From: Lewinella sp. IMCC34183
GTDB taxonomy: Bacteria > Bacteroidota > Bacteroidia > Chitinophagales > Saprospiraceae
Direction: 5' to 3'
Length of the DNA stretch: 64,000 nt
NCBI RefSeq assembly: GCF_003390915.1
Contig: NZ_QMEM01000011.1
Span: 52,324 to 116,323, forward strand
Numbering within the stretch: the stretch's first letter is position 1; every line of letters starts with the position of its first letter. A program made the translations under genes and the position numbers. The notes under the pieces are model-generated. The model was not told where the DNA came from. It saw only the letters and a program-made list of their open reading frames with translations, and made no database searches. Below, piece by piece: positions 16,638-25,969 of this stretch.

Positions 16638-17573
16638 TTACTTCGCCGACTCGGTGAGCGAATCGCCCGAGCCGGCCAATAGGTCTAGATTGCACTTAAG
16701 CAAGTAACGGGTCATCGCAAAACCGTGAGAGGGAGATATACGAAAGCAGCGTACGAGAATCGAGGATGAGAATTTTGCAAGATACCGGAGAGTAGCGGTG
16801 GAAGTAAGATTACGATCCTTTAGTGTCCGGGCTACCATATAACGGGAGAGGATCTTGCTCTTAAAGTGGTCCCTCATCTTACCGGTCTTCTTGCGGGACG
16901 GACCGTTGATACGCTCTACGCCATCGTGCAGGTAGACGGTGGCGAGGCAGGTATCCAATATGTCGACCCTGGGCCCCTTTGCCAGGGTACGACAGTGAAA
17001 TTCATATTCCTGACTATTCTTTAGTCGGATGCTGAAGGGCTGTGGATCTAGAAAGGACTTCTTCCACATGGGCTCGTGGGTTAGCCAGGCGGTACGCTTA
17101 GTCACGTACATCTCCAGATGAGATAGGCCAGGCAGCGGCTTCCATTTGATCCTGCCGTCCGTTCGCCGGACTTCTTCATCGGTATGCTCCTGCATGACTT
17201 GGGTCGGAGCAACTACGCAGTCTAATTGGTCGTCGTCGCCAAACCGGTCAATCTGGTTCCGAATCTTGTCAGGATGAAACTTGTCATCCGAATCCAGAAA
17301 TACCACGTACTCGCCGCTGGCGATTTTGAACCCCTGATTCCGGCAGTAATTACCGCCCCGGTTCTCGGGGTTACATTGTACGATCAACCGGGGTTCATCG
17401 CGGGCGAGTTGATTCAGAAAGGCGGGGGAGCCATCGGTGCTACCGTCGTCGACCACCACCACCTCCAGGTTGGGGTAGGTCTGGTCGAGGCAGCTGTCAA
17501 TAGCCCGCTTCACCTTCTCCGTCCGGTTGAACGTAGGAATGATTACGGAAACCTTAGGTTCTTTTGAGCTCAC
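16638..17573 (-). CDS. Glycosyltransferase family 2 (GT-A)
   Basis: The 311-residue protein starts at a GTG and reads MSSKEPKVSVIIPTFNRTEKV. It continues with VVVDDGSTDGSPAFL, NRGGNYCRNQGFKIASGEYV and FLDSDDKFHPDKI, the D-x-D-type metal/nucleotide-sugar motif. These place it firmly in GT2. The gene belongs to the A+T-richer block with the sulfotransferase-like gene. The C-terminal third is basic and may contact the membrane. Donor and linkage are unknown. Confidence 0.93.
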   Translation of the reverse strand: MSSKEPKVSVIIPTFNRTEKVKRAIDSCLDQTYPNLEVVVVDDGSTDGSPAFLNQLARDEPRLIVQCNPENRGGNYCRNQGFKIASGEYVVFLDSDDKFHPDKIRNQIDRFGDDDQLDCVVAPTQVMQEHTDEEVRRTDGRIKWKPLPGLSHLEMYVTKRTAWLTHEPMWKKSFLDPQPFSIRLKNSQEYEFHCRTLAKGPRVDILDTCLATVYLHDGVERINGPSRKKTGKMRDHFKSKILSRYMVARTLKDRNLTSTATLRYLAKFSSSILVRCFRISPSHGFAMTRYLLKCNLDLLAGSGDSLTESAK

Positions 17574-17673
17574 GCGCAGAGAAATTGTTTGGCCAGCCTG
17601 CCGCGGTGCGGCGGATACCTAAGCCGAATAGTACAGCGATTTGCCACCCACCGCCGCGTAGGGTTTCGCAGGA

Positions 17674-20031
17674 TTACGATTCCTGGACGTAGTATCCGTC
17701 TCCGTCACCGTATCCATACCCGTAGCCATAGCCGTATCCGTATCCGTAATTCGCACCGCGCTTGACCCCATTGACGATAATCGAAAGGTTGGGGAGCTTG
17801 CGGTGCTGATGAATATCTGCCGCGAGCATCAGTTGTTTCCGGTCGGTCACCCCGTACCGGACGACGTATAGCGACAGGTCTACCAGGGGCCTTAGCTGCA
17901 GCGCGTCCGATACCAGGCCCACGGGCGCGGTGTCAACCACTATGTAGTCGAATTTTTCGCGCAGCTCTTCAAACATTTGTACCGTCCGGTTCCCCATCAT
18001 CAACTCTCCGGGGTTGGGAGGAATCGTACCGCAGGGCTGATAAAAGAGGTTTTCGTGGTCCGGTATCGGGTGTATGGTATCCTCCAGTTCCGCGAAGCCG
18101 GTCAGGTAGTTGGTCACCCCCGGCAATTCGGTATCGCTGCTGCTCAGCCCGCTGACGTATGCTCCCAGCTTCGGCTTTCTGAGGTCCATACCTACCAGGA
18201 GTACCCGCTTTCCGGACACGGCCAGACTGGCTCCCAGGTTGATGCAGATGAACGTTTTGCCCTCTCCCCCCATACTGGAGGTGACGAGTATCACCTGGTT
18301 CTTATCCTGAACGGCCACGAAGCGCAGGTTCGTCCGCACGAGGCGGAACATTTCGGCAATTGCGGTACGGCTGCCGTGCTTGACTACGATATGATTCTCC
18401 TCTTCGGAAGCCCCGATCGAACCGAGAATCGCCACGTCGAGGTATTCGGAAATGTCCGTCTGGTTTTTGATTGTTGTATCGAGGACCTCCCGGGCCGCGA
18501 TGGCCGTCGTGGGAATGATCAACCCCAGCACCAGGCCAATGGCGTATACCTGTAGGGGATCGGGACCAACCGGTCCCTCGTTGGAAGGTGGTTCCACCAT
18601 GTGGACGCCGGAAGCCGTGATCGCCTGAGTAAGACTCGTTTCCTCCCGTCGCTGAAGGAGGAAGAGGTACAGTTGTTCCTTTATTCCCTGCTCGCGGTCG
18701 ATGCTGAGCAGTTCCCTTCGCTGCCCGGGGACGCTTTTCACTTCGTTGAGCAGCGAGTCGGCGGAATTATTCAGCCGGGATACGTCGTACTGCATCGATT
18801 GCCGGGCCCGGACGACTGCATCAAGGATATCGTTCTTCAGGCCGCTCAGCGGCTCCTCCACCGCCTGTACGACGGGGTTCTCCGGTGAAGCGGTAGCCAG
18901 ATAAATTTCCCGCTGCTGAAGCAATTGGTTGTACTGCTCAATGAAGCCACCGATGTTGACCGAGGGAATATCCGCGGAGTAAGGAATCTGTCGGTAAGGG
19001 TCCTCTCCGTTTTGCAGGTATCCGGCCAGGTTATCAATTCCTTTTAGCTGCAGCTTCAGCGTAGCCAACTGCTGTTCTGTTTCCCGGAGTTCGCCAAGTT
19101 GCATTTGCAGGTTGGTAGGGATATCTACCAGCAGGTTGTTTTCCCGGATGAAGTCCTCGGCCCGTTGCTCCACGGAGTTGAGCTCATTGCGGTATTCGTC
19201 GATTCGTTCGTCGATGAAATTCAGGGTCTTGAAAGAACTGGTGTTCTTCCGGCTGATCATGATGCTGTCGTACGTCTCGATCACGGAGGTGAGCACGTCC
19301 ATGCCCCGCTGTGGCACTTCGTCCTCAATCTGCATCTGCAGAAAGTTTGAGTTCGGGCGGGCGCGTACCGTCAGGCGGTCGGCGTAGCGGTCGGCCAGGT
19401 CTTGCGGATTATAAAAGGTGACCAGCAAGTCGTCGATGGGCCGGCTGGCGCGCTCGTTTAAGACAAAGTGAAAGGTGCCAAAGCGGGAGGTGAAGGGAAG
19501 ACCGATCCTAAACGTATCTATTTCCTCTTCCAGACCGAAGGCCAGGCGGGTCGAGTCCAGTACCCGCAGGGTCATCAGTTCCCCGTAGATATCATCGGAG
19601 GGGGCTGCCGCTACCACACGAACGGGTACGCCACCGGAGCCGTAGAGGTTGGAATTCCTGATCCGGCCCTCGGCAAAGAAACTCACGGCGAGATCCAGGT
19701 CACTCACCACCTTGGACAGGACTCCCCGACTCTTCATCATCATGATGTCGGTCTCGAGGTTTTGCCGCGAGTCCACGCCCATGTCGCCAAGGATTACCCG
19801 GGTATTGACACCGGTATCCTCGTCTTCGGTAATTTGAATGAGGGCCTCTATTTCGTAATTGATCTCCTGGTACCGCAGGTACAGTTTGGCCGCGGCGTAT
19901 CCCGCTCCCACGCAGAGCACGATGATCCACCACTTGCGCAGCAGCCGGCGCAGAATGGCCGTCGGATCGATGGAAAATCCCGGAGGAGCGACGCTTTTCT
20001 GGGTCGCTGCGGGGGCCGCCCGCTCTTCCAT
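17674..20031 (-). CDS. Wzc-type polysaccharide co-polymerase with BY-kinase domain
   Basis: The ATG at 20029-20031 gives about 785 residues; a TTG 30 bases upstream is the alternative. A Wzz-like domain opens with a membrane segment in RKWWIIVLCVGAGYAAAKL, followed by a long coiled periplasmic region and a second membrane segment in PLQVYAIGLVLGLIIPTTAI. The cytoplasmic bacterial tyrosine kinase domain has VTSSMGGEGKTFICINLG (Walker A), LLVGMDLRKPKLG (Walker A') and FDYIVVDTAPVG (Walker B). The tail is a (Gly-Tyr)n cluster ending DGDGYYVQES, the autophosphorylation region. It would control chain length and export with the adjacent Wza and be reset by the PHP phosphatase. Confidence 0.95.
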   Translation of the reverse strand: MEERAAPAATQKSVAPPGFSIDPTAILRRLLRKWWIIVLCVGAGYAAAKLYLRYQEINYEIEALIQITEDEDTGVNTRVILGDMGVDSRQNLETDIMMMKSRGVLSKVVSDLDLAVSFFAEGRIRNSNLYGSGGVPVRVVAAAPSDDIYGELMTLRVLDSTRLAFGLEEEIDTFRIGLPFTSRFGTFHFVLNERASRPIDDLLVTFYNPQDLADRYADRLTVRARPNSNFLQMQIEDEVPQRGMDVLTSVIETYDSIMISRKNTSSFKTLNFIDERIDEYRNELNSVEQRAEDFIRENNLLVDIPTNLQMQLGELRETEQQLATLKLQLKGIDNLAGYLQNGEDPYRQIPYSADIPSVNIGGFIEQYNQLLQQREIYLATASPENPVVQAVEEPLSGLKNDILDAVVRARQSMQYDVSRLNNSADSLLNEVKSVPGQRRELLSIDREQGIKEQLYLFLLQRREETSLTQAITASGVHMVEPPSNEGPVGPDPLQVYAIGLVLGLIIPTTAIAAREVLDTTIKNQTDISEYLDVAILGSIGASEEENHIVVKHGSRTAIAEMFRLVRTNLRFVAVQDKNQVILVTSSMGGEGKTFICINLGASLAVSGKRVLLVGMDLRKPKLGAYVSGLSSSDTELPGVTNYLTGFAELEDTIHPIPDHENLFYQPCGTIPPNPGELMMGNRTVQMFEELREKFDYIVVDTAPVGLVSDALQLRPLVDLSLYVVRYGVTDRKQLMLAADIHQHRKLPNLSIIVNGVKRGANYGYGYGYGYGYGYGDGDGYYVQES
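17702..17750 (-). repeat. Hexanucleotide repeat coding the Gly-Tyr tail of Wzc
   Basis: About seven imperfect six-base units (CCGTAT/CCATAC/CCGTAG type on the plus strand) encode alternating Gly and Tyr near the C-terminus of the tyrosine kinase. Because the unit is two codons, slippage would change the number of phosphorylatable tyrosines without shifting the frame. Confidence 0.85.
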
Positions 20032-20084
20032 GCGATCGGTTGGTGGATTCAGGTATTCCAAGTTGATGACTTAGCGGTAACGCC

Positions 20085-20897
20085 CTACCTCCTGGCAAGG
20101 AGGGCCAGCGTAAAGGTTACGAGGGACAGAAAAGCGGAACCGAAACTGATGTACCGGTTGACGGGGTCGGCAACCGTGGCGATGATGTCCTCGGAAGGCT
20201 CGACGTAGATCACGTCGTTCTGTTTCAGGTAATAATATGGCGAACTGAGAAAGGCTTCGTCCTGGAGGTCTAGGATGGCGATGGTCCTGATCCCCGATTC
20301 TTCCCGGATCAGGTAGATCTTGTGGCGGTTGGCGTAGGTGGATAAGTCCCCGGCCGAGGCCAGTGCTTCCAGCAACGAAACCCGCTCGTTGATGGTGGTA
20401 AACGTACCCGGGTTACTGATCTGTCCGACGATACTGTAGCGGAAATTAAGGAACTTGACGTTCACCGCGGGGTTTTTCAGGTAGGGCTGCAGGGCCGCCA
20501 CCACCTGTTCCCTCACCCCTTCCAGGCTCATCCCCCCCACGCGGATGCGTCCCACGCTCGGAAAATCGATGTAGCCCAGGCTATCCACGCTGTAGCCCTG
20601 CAGCAGCTGGTTGTTCCCGCTGTTGCCCCCGCCGCCGCCGCCGCTGCCGGAGGTACCGGACGACATATTATAGGGCCGGCTGGTCTCGTCGTTGAGGCTG
20701 TTGACGGTGATGTAGAGGATATCGTCGGGCTGTACCTCGAGCTTGGGCAGTTCAATCTCCTTCTGGTAGCCATCCAGGGCCAGGCCGGCCTCGGGGCTTT
20801 CGGCCAGCAGCAAGAGTTGTTTATGGTTCACGCAGGAGGACGACGTGATCACCAAAACGCAAAGCGCGGCGTACCAAAGAGACTGAAGCTTATTCAT
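20085..20897 (-). CDS. Wza-type polysaccharide export lipoprotein
   Basis: I start at the ATG at 20895-20897, giving MNKLQSLWYAALCVLVITSSSC, a lipoprotein signal with Cys after ITSSS; a TTG 21 bases upstream is a worse start. The 270-residue protein has the poly_export domain (VQPDDILYITV), a Gly/Ser-rich insert, and SLBB-type segments (YSVDSLGYIDFPSVGRIRVGG; VGQISNPGTFT). The C-terminus ends with a predicted membrane segment, AFLSLVTFTLALLARR, as in many Bacteroidota Wza proteins. It forms the outer-membrane exit channel with the Wzc protein encoded just downstream. Confidence 0.94.
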   Translation of the reverse strand: MNKLQSLWYAALCVLVITSSSCVNHKQLLLLAESPEAGLALDGYQKEIELPKLEVQPDDILYITVNSLNDETSRPYNMSSGTSGSGGGGGGNSGNNQLLQGYSVDSLGYIDFPSVGRIRVGGMSLEGVREQVVAALQPYLKNPAVNVKFLNFRYSIVGQISNPGTFTTINERVSLLEALASAGDLSTYANRHKIYLIREESGIRTIAILDLQDEAFLSSPYYYLKQNDVIYVEPSEDIIATVADPVNRYISFGSAFLSLVTFTLALLARR

Positions 20898-21636
20898 CGA
20901 ACAAATGTACATTGTCAAAATCGGTTCCCGACAGCAGCCTCCCGACCTTGCGATCCTTCAACAGGTCGGCCATTTTATCCAGGTGGTGCAGGGAATGCGC
21001 GTCGGAACCAAGGTAAGTCACGTACCCCCCCGTTATGAGGTCTTGCCCCATCTGCTTGACCGATTTGCCGTAGTGCCCGGCCAGGGAGAGTAAATTTACC
21101 TGTAGCTTAAGGCCCCGGGCGTGCATTTCGTAGAGGCTGGTCGGGTCCTTGTGGTAATACGCATACCGCTCCGGATGGGCGATGATCGGCTGGTAGCCCT
21201 GCGACTGCAGCCGAAAGATGACCTGCCCCAGGTTGATGGGCGGGGAATAGAAGCCGAACTCGATGAGCACCTTTTTCGTCCCGGGCAGGGCCAGCAAACC
21301 GTACTGATCGCGGTGATCCTCGAAGAACTCGTCGATCATGTACTCGGCCGCGGCGTCAAGTTTCAGGGAAATTCCCTCGGCCCGGGCCGCCTGCCGCACC
21401 TGCTCCAGGGCCCCGTTTATCTCAACGGAAGTGTTGGGATAGAACTCCTGCATGATGTGGGGCGTGGCGACCAGCCGCGTAAATCCGAGTTCTTCGTACC
21501 GCCGTAGCATCTGCAGGCTTTCCGCTACGGTTTTGGCTCCGTCGTCGATCCCCGGCAGCCAGTGGGCGTGCATATCCGTTCCGAGGAAGGTATAGTCCTC
21601 CGGTCCGACGGGTTGGCGACGAAGCCAGTCAAACAT
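20890..21636 (-). CDS. PHP-type protein tyrosine phosphatase (CpsB/YwqE family)
   Basis: The 248-residue protein has the PHP-family motifs in order: TDMHAHWLPGIDDGAKTVAES, TRLVATPHIM, a Glu-bearing AAAEYMIDEF, PIIAHPERYAYY and TYLGSDAHSLHH. Together they build a trinuclear metal site. In CpsB/YwqE proteins this site removes phosphate from the tyrosine-rich tail of the partner BY-kinase. The gene lies immediately before wza and wzc and overlaps wza by 8 bases, consistent with that partnership. Its end adjoins the epimerase gene with no spacing. Confidence 0.95.
   Translation of the reverse strand: MFDWLRRQPVGPEDYTFLGTDMHAHWLPGIDDGAKTVAESLQMLRRYEELGFTRLVATPHIMQEFYPNTSVEINGALEQVRQAARAEGISLKLDAAAEYMIDEFFEDHRDQYGLLALPGTKKVLIEFGFYSPPINLGQVIFRLQSQGYQPIIAHPERYAYYHKDPTSLYEMHARGLKLQVNLLSLAGHYGKSVKQMGQDLITGGYVTYLGSDAHSLHHLDKMADLLKDRKVGRLLSGTDFDNVHLFDE
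20902..20909 (-). promoter_or_regulatory. Candidate -7 promoter box (TACATTTG) before wza-like gene
   Basis: On the minus strand TACATTTG matches the Bacteroidota -7 consensus TAnnTTTG exactly, and lies 4 bases before the Wza ATG. It sits inside the 3' end of the phosphatase gene and could give an internal, almost leaderless transcript for wza-wzc. No clear -33 TTTG is seen, and a match of this size can occur by chance. Confidence 0.35.
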
Positions 21637-22725
21637 CTAGGCCGTCCGGGTTTTCTCCGCACCCGTGGCCCCGCCGGCGTAGCCGTAGTATTCACGGTAC
21701 CAGTCGAGGAAATTGCGGATGCCCGTCCGGATAGGAGTTTCCGGCTTGTAGCCCAGATCGTCCATCAGGTCCTGCACGTTGGCGTAGGTGGCGGGCACGT
21801 CGCCCGGCTGCAGGTCCATCATGATCTTCTCGGCGTCGATACCAAGTTCCTCCTCGATGGCGGAAATGAATTCCATCAGCGTGACGGGGTCGTTGTTGCC
21901 GATGTTATACACCTTGTAGGGAGCCTTCGAGGTACTGGGATCGGGTTTCATGCCGGTCCATTCCGCGCGTCCTTTGGGCGGGTTGTCGATCACGCGGCGG
22001 ATACCCTCGACGATGTCGTCGATGTAGGTGAAGTCGCGGACCATCTTGCCGTGGTTGAATACCTTGATGGGCTCGCCCTTCAGGATGGCCTCGGTAAAGA
22101 GGAACAGCGCCATGTCCGGCCGGCCCCACGGCCCGTAGACGGTAAAGAAGCGCAGCCCGGTGGTCGGCAGGTTGAAGAGGTGGCTGTAGGTATGGGCCAT
22201 CAGCTCGTTGCTCTTCTTGCTGGCCGCATAGAGCGAGATCGGGTGATCCACGTTGTCGCTGGTCGATAGCGGCATCCGTTCGTTGAGCCCGTAGACGCTG
22301 GAACTGGAGGCATACGCCAGGTGCTTGACGCCGTAGTGCCGCGAAGCCTCCAGGATATTTACGAAGCCGATGATGTTGCTATCGACGTAGGCCTGCGGAT
22401 TTACGAGGCTGTAGCGCACGCCGGCCTGCGCCGCCAGGTTGACCACGGTGGTGAACTGCTCGGCTTCGAACAGCTTGTTGAGCCCGTCGCGGTCGGTCAG
22501 GTCCAGCTTGACGAAGCGGTAGTTCGGATCGGTCGTACTCTGTACCACCTTACCGTACTCGATCTCCTCCTTTGCGATGCCCGCGCGGGCCAGGCGATCG
22601 TACTTGACGTTGATGTCGTAGTAATCGTTGATAATGTCCAGTCCTACGACGGACTCTCCGTCCGCCACCAGGCGCTTGGCGAGGTGGGAACCGATGAATC
22701 CCGCCGTTCCGGTAATTAAGATCAT
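21637..22725 (-). CDS. NAD-dependent epimerase, UDP-glucuronate 4-epimerase type
   Basis: The 362-residue extended SDR starts MILITGTAGFIGSHLAKRL, with the GxxGxxG NAD-binding loop. VGLDIINDYYDINVKYDRL is the signature of the UDP-glucuronate 4-epimerase (capsule protein I) group. The catalytic elements are ASSSSVYG and SLYAASKKSNE (Tyr-x3-Lys), followed by RFFTVYGPWGRPDMALFLF. The neighbouring 6-dehydrogenase would supply a uronate substrate, so together they probably make UDP-galacturonate or its N-acetyl analogue for an acidic polysaccharide. Confidence 0.92.
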   Translation of the reverse strand: MILITGTAGFIGSHLAKRLVADGESVVGLDIINDYYDINVKYDRLARAGIAKEEIEYGKVVQSTTDPNYRFVKLDLTDRDGLNKLFEAEQFTTVVNLAAQAGVRYSLVNPQAYVDSNIIGFVNILEASRHYGVKHLAYASSSSVYGLNERMPLSTSDNVDHPISLYAASKKSNELMAHTYSHLFNLPTTGLRFFTVYGPWGRPDMALFLFTEAILKGEPIKVFNHGKMVRDFTYIDDIVEGIRRVIDNPPKGRAEWTGMKPDPSTSKAPYKVYNIGNNDPVTLMEFISAIEEELGIDAEKIMMDLQPGDVPATYANVQDLMDDLGYKPETPIRTGIRNFLDWYREYYGYAGGATGAEKTRTA

Positions 22726-22750
22726 GTGTTTCGGGTACTAGGTTAGTGAG

Positions 22751-24085
22751 TTACAGGCGCCAGATGACTTCTCCTTCCCGGAGTTCCGACCGGTCGTACA
22801 GTCCTTTCAGGTCGAACAGGATGAGGTTGCCGTTGCTGATCTCCCGGAATTTTTCTAGGTCCAGTGATTCGAAGCTCTTGTGCCCTACGGCTACGACGAT
22901 CGCGTCGTAGTTCTGACCGATGTCGTCGATCATCGTGAGTCCGTATTCGTGGGCCACCTCGTTAGGGCTGGCGTTGGGGTCGTACAGGTGCACGTTGATG
23001 CCGAATTCCATCATTTCGCGGACCACGTCGACGACCTTACTGTTACGGATGTCCGCCACGTTCTCCTTGAAGGTAACGCCAAGCATCAGCACTTTGCTGG
23101 ATTTGGGGTTCCGGTCGGCCTGCAGCAGGGCCTGCACCAGCTCCTTGGCAATGAAGGCCGGCATGCGGTCGTTGATGCGGCGCCCGCTGGCGATCACGAG
23201 GGGATCGTAGCCCATCTTGATGCTCTTGTGCAGGAGGTAGTAAGGATCGACGCTGATGCAGTGCCCCCCGACCAGTCCGGGACGGAACGGCAGGAAGTTC
23301 CATTTGGTGCCCGCCGCCTCCAGCACGTCGCGGGTGTCGATGTCCATCTGCCGGAAAATGATACTGAGCTCGTTGACGAAGCTGATGTTGACGTCGCGCT
23401 GGCTGTTCTCGATGACCTTGGCGGCCTCGGCCACCTTGATGCTGGCCGCCTCATAGATGCCGGCCGTGATGATATCGCCGTAGATGCCGGAAACGACCTC
23501 CAGGGTTTCCGCGTCGCTGCCGCTCACGATCTTGAGGATCTTGTCGACGGTATGCTCCTTGTCGCCCGGATTAATCCGCTCCGGAGAATACCCGACCGTG
23601 AAGTCGGTTCCGAAGGTCAGTCCGCTCTCCTTTTCTAGGATGGGTACGCAGTCCTCTTCGGTGCAGCCGGGGTAAACGGTGGATTCGAAGACGACGATGT
23701 CGCCTTGCTTCAGCTGCTTGCCCACCGAACTGGAGGCACCGTAGAGCGGCTTTAGGTTGGGCGTGCGCGTTTCGTCCACCGGAGTGGGTACCGCCACGAT
23801 GTGGAAGGAGGCGGCCTGGAGATCCGCGCCGTCGTGGGTGAAGGTGATGTCCTTATTTTCGAAGGCACTGGCCTCCAGTTCCGCACTGGGGTCTTCGCCG
23901 CGGCGCATCATTTCCACGCGCGACTCACTGATGTCGAAGCCGATCACGCGAAACTTTTTGGCCAGTTCCAGGGCCAGGGGCAGTCCTACGTAGCCGAGTC
24001 CGACTACGGAGATTGCCTTCTCCTTGTTGCGGTAGGCCTTCAGCTGTTCGCTGGCCGTTGCGTTGTGCGTTGTGGTTTGGGTCAT
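22751..24085 (-). CDS. Nucleotide-sugar 6-dehydrogenase (WbpA/VipA/TviB type)
   Basis: The 444-residue protein is a UDP-sugar dehydrogenase: ISVVGLGYVGLPLALELA (NAD-binding), VFESTVYPGCTEEDC, YSPERINPGDKEHTV, and GGHCISVDPYYLLHK with the catalytic Cys. VIENSQRDVNISFVNELSII and RRINDRMPAFIA point to the UDP-N-acetylhexosamine dehydrogenase branch (WbpA/TviB) rather than UDP-glucose dehydrogenase. It would oxidise C6 to a carboxylate in two NAD-dependent steps. The 4-epimerase follows directly, as in the TviB/TviC pair. Whether the substrate is acetylated cannot be settled by eye. Confidence 0.93.
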   Translation of the reverse strand: MTQTTTHNATASEQLKAYRNKEKAISVVGLGYVGLPLALELAKKFRVIGFDISESRVEMMRRGEDPSAELEASAFENKDITFTHDGADLQAASFHIVAVPTPVDETRTPNLKPLYGASSSVGKQLKQGDIVVFESTVYPGCTEEDCVPILEKESGLTFGTDFTVGYSPERINPGDKEHTVDKILKIVSGSDAETLEVVSGIYGDIITAGIYEAASIKVAEAAKVIENSQRDVNISFVNELSIIFRQMDIDTRDVLEAAGTKWNFLPFRPGLVGGHCISVDPYYLLHKSIKMGYDPLVIASGRRINDRMPAFIAKELVQALLQADRNPKSSKVLMLGVTFKENVADIRNSKVVDVVREMMEFGINVHLYDPNASPNEVAHEYGLTMIDDIGQNYDAIVVAVGHKSFESLDLEKFREISNGNLILFDLKGLYDRSELREGEVIWRL

Positions 24086-24160
24086 TCCGGTAAATTGTTC
24101 TTTTTGGTGTAACGATGGGGTGGCCCCGGTGGGCCGGACCGCCGGTAGGCGGACTGAAAA

Positions 24161-25969
24161 TCAAGCCATGGACTGTAGGGCGACCATCCGCTGGAAGGTC
24201 TCCGAGGCTTCCGTCAGGCCGTCGAAGGTGCCGACCTGGTAGCGTCCGCCCGGCTGCAGGTAGACGATCTTGTCCGCCTTCCTGATGGTCGACAGGCGGT
24301 GGGCGATGACGATGATGGTGTAGTTGCCCGAAAGCGACTCGATATTTTCCTGAATGGCTTTCTCACTCTGTGAATCGAGGGCCGAGGTAGCTTCGTCGAG
24401 GATGAGAATATCGACGTCGCGGTACAGCTCGCGGGCGATGGAGATGCGTTGGCGCTGCCCGCCGCTCAGGTTCACGCCGTTGATGCCGATGACGGTATCG
24501 AGCCCCTGGGGCAGGGCCGCGACGAAGTCGGCGGCGTGCGCCAACCTGAGGGCTTCCCAGACTTTCTTTTCGGATTCCGGAGTACGTTTCTCCCAGAAGC
24601 TGATGTTGTCGAAGATCGAATCGGTAAACACCTGCGGCTCCTGGGTCACGTAGCCGATACGCTGGCGGAGGCTGTGTACGTCGAGCTCGTTGACGTCGAT
24701 GCCGTCGATGAACAGCATGCCGGGCGCGGGCTTCAGCAACCCGCAGAAGAGGTTGACCAGGGTTGTTTTTCCCGTCCCGCTTTCCCCCACAAGTCCGACG
24801 GTGGAGTTTTTCCGGATGGTCACCGAAAGGTCCTCGATGACGGATTCGTCGTCGTACGAGTAGTACAGATTTTTCATCACGATCCCTTCGTTGAAGGTGG
24901 TGAGCTTGCGGTTGCCGGTCGTTTCCTGATCGCGCTTCAGTTCGGCCACGAACTCCTGCATATTGTCCAGCGCCCCCAGGTTGCTGAGGAAGGTATTGTA
25001 GTTTCCCTGCAGCGCGACCAGGGAGGTCAGTCCGCGGTAGAAGAAGAGCAAACTCAGGATGATCAGCCCCAGCGACTCGCCGAAGATCTCGACCTGGATG
25101 AGGATCGCGGCCGCCACGATGAGGATAATGATCGGCTCGCGCATGGCGCTGGAGATCGCGGACATGGTATTCACCTTCCGCTGTTGCTCCTCGATGCCGA
25201 TGATCGACTTAATGATTTTCTTCTTGTAGGGAGTGATCAGGTCGGTGGCCTTGAGAAACTTGAAACTGGTCACGCTCTGGATGAGGAACTGCTGGAAGCC
25301 GTGCATCCTCAGGGTCATCTGCCGGCTTGCATCCTTGGTGATGCCGTAGATCCGGCTGAAGGCCAGGTTGGAAATCACTCCCCCGCCGGCGACGATGAGG
25401 GCAAATCGCGGATTGGCAGAATAGGCGAGGAACACGTACACCATGGTCATGATCGCCTGCTGTAGCATCGTGAAGTACGCCTTGTACGCATTGTGGACGC
25501 GGTTGACTTCCCCGCTGAAGGTATTCTGGATCCTGCCAGAGTTACTCTTGGCGAACGCCTGATAATCGTAGCCGGCCAGCAGGCTCATGTTCTCGATCCG
25601 CAGCCGGTTGGCGAACCGCTGCTGCAGGATCACCCGGTAGAAATCCGCCATGAACTTGGCGATGCCCTTCAGAACGAAAAAACCGAACATCACCACGAGA
25701 ATATTCAGCAGGGTGAGATCGATGCCCAGCTGGCCGAGTGCATCGAGCACGATGGCCATATCCCCCATACTCTCGGTGACCACTCCGCCATTCTGGTCGG
25801 TACCGGCGACCTTGAGGAGCGGGAGAAACATGGTTAGCCCTATACCATCGAGAATAGCGACCAGCATACTGGCCCCCAACGCGATGATCATCGCCCCACC
25901 CAAATATTCGTAGAAAAACGAAAAATAGTGGAAGAGGCTCTGCGATTTTAAACGGTCCAGTAACTTCAA
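24161..25969 (-). CDS. ABC exporter, fused permease and ATPase (MsbA/PglK-like)
   Basis: The 602-residue half-transporter has about six membrane segments in residues 1-320 and a nucleotide-binding domain after that: [17 protein letters not shown] (Walker A), YVTQEPQVF (Q-loop), [16 protein letters not shown] (signature), [11 protein letters not shown] (Walker B) and IAHRLSTI (H-loop). It starts with TTG overlapping the rmlA stop as TTGA. No Wzx flippase gene is visible in the window, so this protein is a candidate for flipping the lipid-linked repeat unit, as PglK does. Export of another lipid is an alternative. Confidence 0.92.
   Translation of the reverse strand: MKLLDRLKSQSLFHYFSFFYEYLGGAMIIALGASMLVAILDGIGLTMFLPLLKVAGTDQNGGVVTESMGDMAIVLDALGQLGIDLTLLNILVVMFGFFVLKGIAKFMADFYRVILQQRFANRLRIENMSLLAGYDYQAFAKSNSGRIQNTFSGEVNRVHNAYKAYFTMLQQAIMTMVYVFLAYSANPRFALIVAGGGVISNLAFSRIYGITKDASRQMTLRMHGFQQFLIQSVTSFKFLKATDLITPYKKKIIKSIIGIEEQQRKVNTMSAISSAMREPIIILIVAAAILIQVEIFGESLGLIILSLLFFYRGLTSLVALQGNYNTFLSNLGALDNMQEFVAELKRDQETTGNRKLTTFNEGIVMKNLYYSYDDESVIEDLSVTIRKNSTVGLVGESGTGKTTLVNLFCGLLKPAPGMLFIDGIDVNELDVHSLRQRIGYVTQEPQVFTDSIFDNISFWEKRTPESEKKVWEALRLAHAADFVAALPQGLDTVIGINGVNLSGGQRQRISIARELYRDVDILILDEATSALDSQSEKAIQENIESLSGNYTIIVIAHRLSTIRKADKIVYLQPGGRYQVGTFDGLTEASETFQRMVALQSMA

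Noticed and set aside
17702..17750. Phase-variable on/off switch in wzc
   Set aside because: The repeat unit is six bases, so slippage cannot shift the frame; only tail length can change.
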